9,349 nucleotides of DNA, from positions 1 to 9,349 of the forward strand of contig CAJIYV010000063.1 of NCBI GenBank assembly GCA_905181745.1. The letters are read 5' to 3'. Positions 1-6,303 of this stretch are shown here, in pieces. The notes beneath the pieces are model-generated. The model made no database searches. It was not told where the DNA came from and saw nothing but the letters and a program-made list of their open reading frames with translations. The position numbers and the translations under genes are program-made. The DNA is from an uncultured Actinomycetes bacterium. GTDB taxonomy: Bacteria > Actinomycetota > Actinomycetes > S36-B12. Every line of letters starts with the position of its first letter. Position 1 is the first letter of the stretch.

Positions 1-359
1 TGGCTTATGTAGTTCTAAATTTGTATCCGTATAACGCTGGACATTTATTGATTTGCCCGTATCGACATGTGGCGGACTACACCGACTTGACCGATGCAGA
101 ACGTGATGAAATCTCGCGGCTCACTCAAGAATCAATGCACACGTTGCGTGCTATTTCGGGTGCGCAAGGATTTAACTTGGGCATGAATCAAGGATCAATC
201 TCGGGTGCAGGTATTGCGGCACATTTGCATCAACATGTCGTGCCACGTTGGGGGGGAGACGCGAACTTTATGCCGATCATTGGTGAAACAAAGGTACTGC
301 CGCAGTTACTCACTCAGACGCGTGATCTATTACAAGAGGGCTGGATTTCATCTCACTGA
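1..359 (+). CDS. HIT-family protein, Ap4A phosphorylase-like (5' partial)
   Basis: This is the C-terminal part of a histidine-triad nucleotide-binding protein. The reading frame (first full codon at base 3) is open from the window edge to TGA at 357-359, so the true start lies upstream; the in-frame TTG at 21 is internal to the conserved segment AYVVLNLYPYNAGHLL. The signature H-x-H-x-H-x-x appears as HLHQHVV, followed by PRWGGDANF, a block typical of the actinobacterial proteins related to the mycobacterial diadenosine tetraphosphate phosphorylase. Family knowledge: the middle histidine attacks the alpha-phosphate of dinucleoside polyphosphates. Position just upstream of the pgsA cluster is the usual one in Actinomycetota. 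Its last 50 bp overlap the 3' end of the convergent gene on the other strand. The family is certain; the exact substrate is inferred from similarity. Confidence 0.93.
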   Translation, partial: AYVVLNLYPYNAGHLLICPYRHVADYTDLTDAERDEISRLTQESMHTLRAISGAQGFNLGMNQGSISGAGIAAHLHQHVVPRWGGDANFMPIIGETKVLPQLLTQTRDLLQEGWISSH

Positions 360-1374
360 TCAGGCGGCCAGGATCGAGCACGGGCCTGGTTTGGATCCTG
401 ACAATCTCACCTGCGTGAGCGTGCGATCGTGTTTGTCCGTCGAGACCATGGATTGCGCTGACGTGGACAGAAGCGCTATCGGTAAAGTACGGCCCGGTGG
501 TCATTTCTCCCCGCCAGACGCGGGCTAGTCCTTCACCGAGCGAGGTGGCGAGGAAATGATGGGGGAGCACTGCGCTGGGTAGCCACACTTCGAGCTCCAA
601 ATCCGCGGCGAAATCGATCACTTCCGCGATCCCAATCGAATCTTCGATAGCAAAAACTGGAATAATTTCCCTACGAACTGTTGCGCTGAGGAGCTCTGCG
701 CGTAGTTGATTGCTGGATTGAACACCATGCGCCAGGATTTCGTGAATCAAATTGTCATCTGTGCTAGTAACCACTACCGCTGTGGTGAGCGCCTCAAGAT
801 GTGAATCGATTAAATCAAAATGAGGTTGTTCAAGTGCATGCGCTGAGACAGAATCTCGTGGATCACCGAGCCTGATTTCCAAGTCGATGAGATCAAGGAT
901 GCCACCCACTTCCGAATCTTCGCCCGTTTCGGACTCGCGCATTACTGGCAACGTGAGTGCAACTGCGTGGTGACGCGAATCCATTACGCGCGAGAGCACC
1001 GCAAGGGTTTCATCGAAGTTAGCGGTTGGCGTATTGAGGCCGGTGATTGCGACCATGAGTGGATGATGGTGCGCCACTTCTTGGGCCAGTTGGATGGTAG
1101 TCCCGTCGATGCCCGACGCACTGTCAACGGTGAGCAAAGCAATGTCGGCCCCCCACGCAAGAAAGGAACCGAGCTGTGGCGGATTGAAGATATCAGGTTG
1201 GGCAACAATAGAAACCAAATTCACGCTTTCACCGAAAGTGATGGAAGGGTCAGCGTTGTTTGGCGCGACACTTACTGGACGCTTAAATCGCCTGATCCCG
1301 CCAATCCGTTGGGAAACCGTCTGAGCGAACGCCGAATCGGTCGCTAGCACTGCGATTGATGCGTTGGTTGACAC
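310..1374 (-). CDS. EF-G2-like protein, truncated, with degenerate GTPase motifs
   Basis: This 354-residue protein starts at GTG and is related to the first half (G domain plus domain II) of the actinobacterial EF-G2 family, whose members are about twice as long. Alignment by eye to remembered EF-G2 sequences: residues 9-19 (VLATDSAFAQT) replace the P-loop region VLVGHSGAGKT, so the Walker lysine is Q18. Residues 58-61 (AQPD) replace DTPG, and 111-114 (TGLN) replace the TKLD/NKxD-type motif. Residues 75-91 (GADIALLTVDSASGIDG) and the following NFDETL keep the EF-G2 pattern. Domain II appears at about 275-340: RVWRGEMTTG, VHVS at 303-306 and GEIVRI at 322-327. Domains III-V are absent. It is therefore probably a pseudo-GTPase unable to bind GTP in the usual way; its role is unknown. 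It diverges from pgsA across 23 bp and has no Shine-Dalgarno sequence, so its mRNA may be leaderless. A decaying gene is the alternative, but the frame is intact. Confidence 0.75.
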   Translation of the reverse strand: MSTNASIAVLATDSAFAQTVSQRIGGIRRFKRPVSVAPNNADPSITFGESVNLVSIVAQPDIFNPPQLGSFLAWGADIALLTVDSASGIDGTTIQLAQEVAHHHPLMVAITGLNTPTANFDETLAVLSRVMDSRHHAVALTLPVMRESETGEDSEVGGILDLIDLEIRLGDPRDSVSAHALEQPHFDLIDSHLEALTTAVVVTSTDDNLIHEILAHGVQSSNQLRAELLSATVRREIIPVFAIEDSIGIAEVIDFAADLELEVWLPSAVLPHHFLATSLGEGLARVWRGEMTTGPYFTDSASVHVSAIHGLDGQTRSHAHAGEIVRIQTRPVLDPGRLISEMKSSPLVIDHASE

Positions 1375-1380
1375 GGTTGG

Positions 1381-1386
1381 ACGGTA
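1381..1386 (-). promoter_or_regulatory. Candidate -10 element for the EF-G2-like gene
   Basis: Read on the minus strand, TACCGT fits the actinobacterial -10 pattern TAnnnT. It ends 6 nt before the GTG start (1374), so transcription would begin at or next to the start codon and give a leaderless mRNA. This fits the absence of a ribosome binding site. No convincing -35 is visible. Its TA step (1385-1386) is shared with the opposing pgsA -10 candidate. It is a sequence inference only. Confidence 0.35.
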
Positions 1387-1390
1387 GCAT
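1385..1390 (+). promoter_or_regulatory. Candidate -10 element for pgsA
   Basis: TAGCAT fits TAnnnT and ends 7 nt before the chosen pgsA ATG at 1398, the spacing expected for a leaderless transcript. A perfect TTGACA lies at 1368-1373, but it is only 11 nt upstream of this hexamer, too close to act as its -35. It overlaps the minus-strand candidate at 1381-1386. It is a sequence inference only. Confidence 0.35.
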
Positions 1391-1397
1391 TAAGCCA

Positions 1398-2015
1398 ATG
1401 CTGAACAATCCCAAAGCACGCAGCGCGGTCAGAGGAATGTTGGACCCGCCTGCGAAGCTTTTGCTACGACTGCATATGTCACCCGATGCGGTAACTGTGG
1501 TCGGCACGCTGGGTGCGGTGGCGTGTGCGGTTCTTTTGATCGCTCACGGCAATTTTATTTTCGGTGTGCTGGGAGTCATGGTTTTTGCCGTCGCGGATCT
1601 GCTTGATGGAGCAATGGCACGGATGAATGGGTCTAGTGGACCATGGGGAAACTTTTTGGATGCATCACTGGATCGAGTGGCTGACGGTGCAATATTTGGT
1701 TCGGTCGCTTTCTGGGCGGCAACAAATGGGGAAATGTGGCTTGCGGGGGGAACGCTGATTGCGCTGGTGGCGGGGCAAGTCACGAGTTATGCGAAGGCGC
1801 GGGCTGAGGCAGTCGGAGCGCAAGCAAATGTGGGAGTCGTTGAAAGAGCGGAGCGAGTTATAGCAATTCTCGCGGCTCTATTCCTTTCTGGGGTTGGAGT
1901 TCCGTGGGTTTTAGACATTGTGGTTTGGGCGTTGGCCGTGTTGGGTGTTGTCACCGTGGTTCAACGATTTATCCATGTGCGCAAGCAGCTCAAGCCACAC
2001 ACTGAAACTCCGTAG
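1398..2015 (+). CDS. pgsA: Phosphatidylinositol phosphate synthase (CDP-alcohol phosphatidyltransferase)
   Basis: This integral membrane enzyme of 205 residues joins CDP-diacylglycerol to inositol 3-phosphate to give phosphatidylinositol phosphate, the precursor of PI and PIMs. The CDP-alcohol phosphatidyltransferase motif D-x2-DG-x2-AR-x8-G-x3-D-x3-D is complete: D67, D70, G71, A74, R75, G84, D88 and D92. The aspartates bind metal and D92 is the expected catalytic base. Several hydrophobic segments follow, as in the family. The ATG at 1398 is preferred because it matches the N-terminal length of mycobacterial PgsA1 and sits just downstream of a -10-like hexamer; in-frame TTG 1356 or ATG 1359 would add 13-14 residues and overlap the divergent gene. 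The specificity for inositol phosphate, rather than glycerol phosphate, is inferred from the neighbouring PIM acyltransferase and pimA genes. Confidence 0.93.
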   Translation: MLNNPKARSAVRGMLDPPAKLLLRLHMSPDAVTVVGTLGAVACAVLLIAHGNFIFGVLGVMVFAVADLLDGAMARMNGSSGPWGNFLDASLDRVADGAIFGSVAFWAATNGEMWLAGGTLIALVAGQVTSYAKARAEAVGAQANVGVVERAERVIAILAALFLSGVGVPWVLDIVVWALAVLGVVTVVQRFIHVRKQLKPHTETP

Positions 2016-2027
2016 AGGCACTCGAAC

Positions 2028-2930
2028 ATGGTGAAACGGAGAACAGTTGCGGACTCGGCAACAAATTGGGCGTTCACGGTCGGATGGGCGGCAACGAAAG
2101 GGATGCCAGAAGCAGTGGCTCAGCAGGTGTTTCGCACGGGGGCGGATGCTTTATGGTGGCAGGACGCCGGTGGAGTGGCTCAACTGAAAAAAAACTTAGC
2201 CAGGGTTCGTCCAGATCTTGATCCCACAGAGCTCAACAAGCTCACGCGTGCCGGAATGCGCAGTTATATGCGGTACTGGTGCGAAGCCTTTCGACTACCG
2301 AAAATGACGCCAGCGCAAATAAATGGCCGTTTTGAGTTGCGCGGCGTTGAATTATTAGACCAGGCGCTTGACAGCGGGAGCGGGGCTCTCATGATTCCCG
2401 GACACATGGCTAATTGGGACTTAGCTGGCGCATGGGCAGCGTCTCGATACGGCCAGTTGACTACTGTCGTCGAACGATTGAAGCCGGAGAAGCTTTTCGA
2501 CCAATTCATGAGCTACCGGCAGTCATTGGGTATGGAGGCACTCGCCTTAGGCAACCCTGATGTAATGCGAAACCTGATTGAACGATTGCGCTCCGGAGGG
2601 TTGGTTGCGTTGCTCGGGGATCGGGACATCTCGCGCAGTGGCGTACAAGTGGAGTTCTTTGGTGAGACGGCATCATTTCCTGCCGGTCCGGCAATGCTGG
2701 CTTCGTTGACCGGTGCACCGCTGTACCCCGTCACAATGCACTATGAAGGCCCGCGCGCCATCGGCGTTGTACAGGATCAAATTGAAGTTCCGCAGTACCT
2801 ACCCAAAAATGAGCGGGTAGCTCACATGACACAACAGGTTGCGCGAGCCTTTGAAGTGGGCATCGATCAACACCCTGAGGATTGGCACATGTTGCAAAAA
2901 ATCTGGCTCGGAGACCGGAGCCCCCGGTGA
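2028..2930 (+). CDS. Phosphatidylinositol mannoside acyltransferase (PatA-like)
   Basis: This 300-residue enzyme belongs to the bacterial lipid A/PIM acyltransferase family (LpxL/HtrB-like fold). In mycobacteria the equivalent enzyme, PatA, transfers an acyl chain from acyl-CoA to the 6-position of the mannose that sits on the inositol 2-position of PIM1/PIM2, at the cytoplasmic face of the membrane. The H-x4-D catalytic motif is H126-MANW-D131 within PGHMANWDLAG. Conserved VVERLKPE (about 147-154), R164 and the LLGDRD block (195-200) also agree with the family. The start is ATG 2028, with AGAGG at 2014-2018 as a loosely spaced ribosome site. It lies 12 bp after pgsA and its stop overlaps the pimA start by 4 bp, so the two are probably translationally coupled. 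Function is assigned from motif and neighbours. Confidence 0.92.
   Translation: MVKRRTVADSATNWAFTVGWAATKGMPEAVAQQVFRTGADALWWQDAGGVAQLKKNLARVRPDLDPTELNKLTRAGMRSYMRYWCEAFRLPKMTPAQINGRFELRGVELLDQALDSGSGALMIPGHMANWDLAGAWAASRYGQLTTVVERLKPEKLFDQFMSYRQSLGMEALALGNPDVMRNLIERLRSGGLVALLGDRDISRSGVQVEFFGETASFPAGPAMLASLTGAPLYPVTMHYEGPRAIGVVQDQIEVPQYLPKNERVAHMTQQVARAFEVGIDQHPEDWHMLQKIWLGDRSPR
2917..2920 (+). promoter_or_regulatory. Ribosome binding site deciding the pimA start
   Basis: GGAG lies 6 nt upstream of GTG 2927 and supports this start over the in-frame ATG at 2882, which would add 15 residues absent from PimA homologues and lie deep inside the acyltransferase gene. Confidence 0.6.
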
Positions 2931-4117
2931 CCATAAAGCGAATCGGAATCGTGTGCCCGTATTCATGGGATGTGCCGGGGGGAGTACGAAGTCACGTCGC
3001 AGATCTGGCTGTGACTTTGCAAGGCAGGGGCTACGAAGTCAACGTGTTGGCGCCGGTTGAAGACCCCGACACGTTACCCGAATTCGTATCCAATGGCGGT
3101 CGACCCACAGCAGTGTCCTACAACGGGTCGATAGCACGGCTGAGCTTTGGAGTGCGCGCTACCCGCCGAGTACGCCAATGGATCCGTGAGGGCGACTTCG
3201 ATGTAGTGCACATTCATGAACCGGTTGCGCCGAGCCTGTCGTTACTCACGTGTTGGGCGGCGCGCGGCCCATTGGTTGCCACCTGGCACTCCTCGCACGA
3301 GCGATCCCGGATGCTGTCTGCTGGATACTACGTGGCGCAGACCGCAATGGAGAAAATTCGCGGACGGATTGCCGTGAGTGAAGCTGCTCGGGAAACGCTT
3401 GTGGAGCATATTGGTGGCGATGCTGTCTTAATCCCTAACGGTGTTCGCGTGGCGGACTTTCGAGACCAAGAAAGTTTCGCAATTGAAGGAACCCAAAAGA
3501 TCTTGTTTTTAGGACGAATCGATGAGCCCCGCAAGGGACTTGAGGTGCTGCTGCGCGCATTGCCCCACATTTTTTCTGGACTCGAACGGTGCGAAATCTT
3601 GATCGCAGGCCCCGGGGGTCCGCAAGAATACGAGAAATTTCTAGATCCACAGTGGCGTGATCGAGTGAGTTTTGTGGGCGCAATCTCGGAGGAAGAAAAA
3701 AGACGAACCTTGCGTCAAGCCGATCTCTACGTGGCCCCGCATATCGGCGGGGAGTCCTTTGGAATTGTTCTTGCCGAAGCGATGGCCGCGGGCACGGCTG
3801 TTGTGGCATCTGATTTGGCCGCCTTTGACCGAGTGTTGCAATCGGGGAAATCTGGAAGGCTGTTTCCGGTCGGGAATGCTGAAGCGCTGGGTAGCGCAGT
3901 TGTTGAAGTGTTGACCGATCAGCATCAAAGGAGAATGCTGGTCGAGGCTGGAAATGCTCGCGTGATGGATTTTGATTGGGAACGGGTAGTGGAAGATGTG
4001 ATTGCGGTGTACGAAGCAGTCCACCTATCGGGTGAGAAAGTCGAAGAGGATTTACGGGGGCAGATTGCGGGACGTTTTGCTGGTAGGAGATCGCGAGATA
4101 ATGAGGAGACGCCATGA
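2927..4117 (+). CDS. pimA: Phosphatidyl-myo-inositol mannosyltransferase PimA
   Basis: This GT4-family (GT-B fold) glycosyltransferase of 396 residues moves mannose from GDP-mannose to the 2-position of the inositol of PI, the first committed step to PIMs. It is a peripheral membrane enzyme of the cytoplasmic face. The N-terminal acceptor domain opens with GIVCPYSWDVPGGV (glycine loop P17-G18-G19), followed by YNGSIARL and H121 in VATWHSS. The donor domain has LGRIDEPRKG (R197, K203) and the E-x7-E motif E276-SFGIVLA-E284. All are close to mycobacterial PimA. The GTG start overlaps the preceding stop as GTGA, and the 3' end overlaps the next gene as ATGA. The roughly 30-residue C-terminal tail after VYEAV is charged and not conserved. 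Confidence 0.95.
   Translation: MTIKRIGIVCPYSWDVPGGVRSHVADLAVTLQGRGYEVNVLAPVEDPDTLPEFVSNGGRPTAVSYNGSIARLSFGVRATRRVRQWIREGDFDVVHIHEPVAPSLSLLTCWAARGPLVATWHSSHERSRMLSAGYYVAQTAMEKIRGRIAVSEAARETLVEHIGGDAVLIPNGVRVADFRDQESFAIEGTQKILFLGRIDEPRKGLEVLLRALPHIFSGLERCEILIAGPGGPQEYEKFLDPQWRDRVSFVGAISEEEKRRTLRQADLYVAPHIGGESFGIVLAEAMAAGTAVVASDLAAFDRVLQSGKSGRLFPVGNAEALGSAVVEVLTDQHQRRMLVEAGNARVMDFDWERVVEDVIAVYEAVHLSGEKVEEDLRGQIAGRFAGRRSRDNEETP
4103..4108 (+). promoter_or_regulatory. Strong ribosome binding site for the LemA-like gene
   Basis: GAGGAG lies 5 nt before ATG 4114, inside the end of pimA. It is among the best Shine-Dalgarno matches in the window and supports real translation of the following gene from that ATG. 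Confidence 0.6.
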
Positions 4118-4662
4118 AGGGTTGGGTAATCGGCTTTTCCGTTTTGGCTGTCCTGATAACATTTTTCGTCCTGTATCTAGGTATGACGGCCGGCAGGATA
4201 GATCGACTGCATCGGCGGATCGATGTCGCTCGACTCGCACTTGACTCGCATCTGTTGCGTCGTTCGGGAGTGACCTTGGAATTGGCGTCCAGCGGGTACC
4301 TAGATCCCGCATCGGCCGTGCTCATCTCCGAGACCGCACATGCCGCCCGATTATCAACAGACCTCTCATCCACGCAACGCGATACGGCCGAGTCGGAGCT
4401 GACCGCTGTACTTAACGCGGTGCTTGATGTTGAGGCGGTGGAGATGATCGATGATTCCCTCGGTGGTCATGAGATCCTGGAAGAATTCGCCGCTTCGGCG
4501 CGTAGAGTGGAACTTTCCCGGCGCTTTCTTAATGACGCAGTTCGAGCGTGTGTGCAGCTGCGGAAGCAGCGTTCTGCCCGGTGGTTTCAACTTGCCGGGC
4601 ATACGCCTGTCCCGCATACTCGCGAGATTCATGACCATGTCGTGTACTCACAGCGCAGTTAG
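4114..4662 (+). CDS. Membrane-anchored LemA-like protein of unknown function
   Basis: This 182-residue protein has one N-terminal hydrophobic segment (about residues 5-23) and then a mostly helical, charged region. The segment after the membrane helix (GRIDRLHRRIDVARLALDSH) and the later block RRVELSRRFLNDAVRACVQLRKQR resemble the three-helix cores of LemA-family proteins and of a conserved actinobacterial protein I recall next to pimA. Its biochemical role is not known. Given the anchor orientation and the neighbouring PIM genes, a role at the membrane surface is plausible but inferred. The start overlaps the pimA stop as ATGA, with a strong ribosome site, so it is the last gene of the PIM operon. 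It is followed by 129 bp of non-coding DNA. Confidence 0.8.
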   Translation: MKGWVIGFSVLAVLITFFVLYLGMTAGRIDRLHRRIDVARLALDSHLLRRSGVTLELASSGYLDPASAVLISETAHAARLSTDLSSTQRDTAESELTAVLNAVLDVEAVEMIDDSLGGHEILEEFAASARRVELSRRFLNDAVRACVQLRKQRSARWFQLAGHTPVPHTREIHDHVVYSQRS

Positions 4663-4791
4663 CCGCTTGCGCGTTGATTGCGAGCTTGGGTGGGTGAGAA
4701 TGCCGATGCGCATGAGTTCCTCTATCATTGAGTGCATTGTTAATAAAACTAGCTATCTAGCTAACTAGCGCAATCTTTGAGGACGGGCATT
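4663..4791. promoter_or_regulatory. Intergenic region with probable pdxST-yebC promoter
   Basis: This 129-bp gap separates the PIM operon from the pyridoxal phosphate genes. Its first part holds only a weak imperfect hairpin (4665-4685) without a T-run. From about 4723 it becomes AT-rich, with TTGAGT (4728-4733) and TTGTTA (4737-4742) as possible -35 boxes. No hexamer matches TAnnnT at a good spacing, so I cannot place the -10. The repeat at 4749-4769 lies where a -10 or operator would be expected. GAGGA at 4779-4783, 8 nt before ATG 4792, is the pdxS ribosome site. I found no convincing open reading frame here. Confidence 0.5.
4749..4769. repeat. Period-8 short tandem repeat upstream of pdxS
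   Basis: The units are CTAGCTAT, CTAGCTAA and a partial CTAGC. Because CTAG and TAGCTA are self-complementary, the array also forms imperfect palindromes. It lies 22-42 bp upstream of the pdxS ATG, a fitting position for an operator or an unwound promoter element. A MocR-type regulator (PdxR) controls pdxST in some actinobacteria, but no such gene is in this window, so any link is a guess. Confidence 0.45.
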
Positions 4792-5685
4792 ATGGCAAAT
4801 GAGGTCAGCACCGGAACCGGTCGCGTCAAGCGTGGCATGGCCGAAATGCTTAAGGGCGGCGTGATCATGGACGTGGTGAACGTGGAGCAAGCCAAGATCG
4901 CTGAAGATGCAGGAGCGGTCGCCGTTATGGCACTCGAGCGAGTACCAGCAGATATTCGCGCAGAGGGTGGCGTAAGCCGCATGTCAGACCCAGACATGAT
5001 TGACAAGATTATTGCTGCGGTGAGCATCCCTGTGATGGCAAAGGCCCGAATCGGTCATTTCGCCGAAGCGCAAGTTTTGGAGTCCCTCGGAGTCGATTAC
5101 ATCGATGAGTCGGAGGTGTTGACCCCCGCCGACTACTCCAATCATATTGATAAGTGGAAGTTCACAGTTCCCTTCGTGTGCGGGGCGACGAATCTTGGTG
5201 AGGCACTGCGGCGCCTCACCGAAGGGGCGGCGATGATCCGTTCAAAAGGTGAAGCGGGCACGGGAGATGTTTCCAACGCTGTCACACATATGCGAAAAAT
5301 TCGTTCCGAGGTCTTGCGACTGTCCTCAATGTCTACCGACGAGGTGTATGTGGCTGCAAAGGAATTGCAAGCCCCCTACGACTTGGTTGCCGAAGTAGCC
5401 CGGACTGGGACTTTGCCGACTGTTCTCTTTACCGCTGGAGGAATCGCGACCCCGGCAGATGCAGCAATGATGATGCAACTTGGTGCCGACGGAGTCTTTG
5501 TGGGAAGCGGGATCTTCAAATCTGGCAATCCTGCTGAACGTGCAAATGCGGTTGTACAGGCGACAACACATTTTGACAACCCTGACGTGGTTGCGAAGGT
5601 GAGCCGTGGGTTGGGCGAAGCTATGGTGGGAATTAATGTTGCAGACATTCCGGTCCATCACCGACTTGAAGACCGTGGTTGGTAG
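4792..5685 (+). CDS. pdxS: Pyridoxal 5'-phosphate synthase, lyase subunit PdxS
   Basis: This is the synthase subunit (297 residues) of the ribose 5-phosphate-dependent vitamin B6 pathway. It condenses ribose 5-phosphate, glyceraldehyde 3-phosphate and ammonia from PdxT to make PLP, as a dodecamer of TIM barrels in the cytoplasm. Visible landmarks are the N-terminal GMAEMLKGGVIMDVV with D27, K84 in VMAKARIGHF (Schiff-base lysine, equivalent to Bacillus K81), K152 in AAMIRSKGEAGTG (equivalent to K149), and the phosphate-binding ADGVFVGSGIFKS near the C-terminus. ATG 4792 is chosen because GAGGA lies 8 nt upstream; TTG 4777 would add five residues and overlap that site. pdxT follows after 6 bp. 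This is among the best-conserved genes here. Confidence 0.98.
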   Translation: MANEVSTGTGRVKRGMAEMLKGGVIMDVVNVEQAKIAEDAGAVAVMALERVPADIRAEGGVSRMSDPDMIDKIIAAVSIPVMAKARIGHFAEAQVLESLGVDYIDESEVLTPADYSNHIDKWKFTVPFVCGATNLGEALRRLTEGAAMIRSKGEAGTGDVSNAVTHMRKIRSEVLRLSSMSTDEVYVAAKELQAPYDLVAEVARTGTLPTVLFTAGGIATPADAAMMMQLGADGVFVGSGIFKSGNPAERANAVVQATTHFDNPDVVAKVSRGLGEAMVGINVADIPVHHRLEDRGW

Positions 5686-5691
5686 AACTTC

Positions 5692-6303
5692 ATGTTGTCA
5701 GTTCCCGTAATCGGGGTGCTGGCCCTTCAAGGCGGGGTTCGCGAGCATCTTGATGCTCTTGCCAAATCCGGGGCTGAGTCTCGCTCAGTAAAAACCTTGG
5801 AGCAACTCGTCGGAGTTGACGCATTGGTTATCCCGGGCGGGGAGTCGAGCACAATTGAGAAACTGGCTCGAAACTCTGAAATGCTAGAACCGTTGCGCGA
5901 GGCCATCAAAGGGCACATGCCGATTTTTGGTTCCTGCGCAGGGATGATTTTGTTAGCGGACCGGGTGGTGGGGGCAATCGAAGGCCAAGAGTCAATTGGT
6001 GGCCTGGACATAACAGTGGAGCGCAACGCATTTGGTAGACAGATGCAGTCATTTGAATCCGGCATCGCCATCGCGGGGATACGTGATCCGCAGCGTGATT
6101 TTGATGGTGTCTTTATTCGCGCCCCGTGGGTGCTTGAGGCGGGGACCGGATGTGAAGTAATTGCACGGATTACATCGGGACCTCATGAGGGTAGGATCGT
6201 GGGCGTGCGCAATGACACTATTTTGGCGACGTCGTTTCACCCAGAATTGACCGCGGACTATCGGGTACACGAAATGTTTGTAGACATGGTGAGGAAATTA
6301 TGA
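5692..6303 (+). CDS. pdxT: Pyridoxal 5'-phosphate synthase, glutaminase subunit PdxT
   Basis: This 203-residue class I glutamine amidotransferase hydrolyses glutamine and channels ammonia to PdxS. The triad is visible: nucleophile C82 in FGSCAGMILLA, and H183 and E185 in SFHPEL. The oxyanion-region motif PGGESSTI is at 48-55, and the N-terminal IGVLALQGGVREH is typical. Family knowledge says the glutaminase is active only when bound to PdxS, which agrees with the 6-bp spacing between the genes. The ribosome site before ATG 5692 is weak (GGTAG), suggesting coupling to pdxS translation. Its stop overlaps the yebC start as ATGA. Confidence 0.97.
   Translation: MLSVPVIGVLALQGGVREHLDALAKSGAESRSVKTLEQLVGVDALVIPGGESSTIEKLARNSEMLEPLREAIKGHMPIFGSCAGMILLADRVVGAIEGQESIGGLDITVERNAFGRQMQSFESGIAIAGIRDPQRDFDGVFIRAPWVLEAGTGCEVIARITSGPHEGRIVGVRNDTILATSFHPELTADYRVHEMFVDMVRKL

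Noticed and set aside
967..1347. Plus-strand open frame inside the EF-G2-like gene
   Set aside because: The minus-strand frame covers the whole region and carries the EF-G2 similarity. The plus-strand translation shows no family pattern.
1368..1373. Perfect TTGACA as the -35 of pgsA
   Set aside because: It lies only 11 nt upstream of the TAGCAT candidate, and no good -10 lies 16-18 nt downstream. It is also within the coding sequence of the divergent gene.
3435..4373. Long open frame (312 codons) on the minus strand opposite pimA and the LemA-like gene
   Set aside because: It lies opposite two genes supported by strong homology, motifs and ribosome sites, and its translation is low-complexity, rich in R, S and P, with no recognisable domain. 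It is a shadow of the real frames.
4665..4685. Possible terminator after the LemA-like gene
   Set aside because: The stem GCTTGC/GCGAGC has only six pairs including a G-U, a 9-nt loop and no T-run, so it does not support an intrinsic terminator.
4706..4713. Palindrome ATGCGCAT upstream of pdxS
   Set aside because: It is a single 8-bp palindrome with no flanking symmetry and no second copy nearby, so it is easily due to chance.
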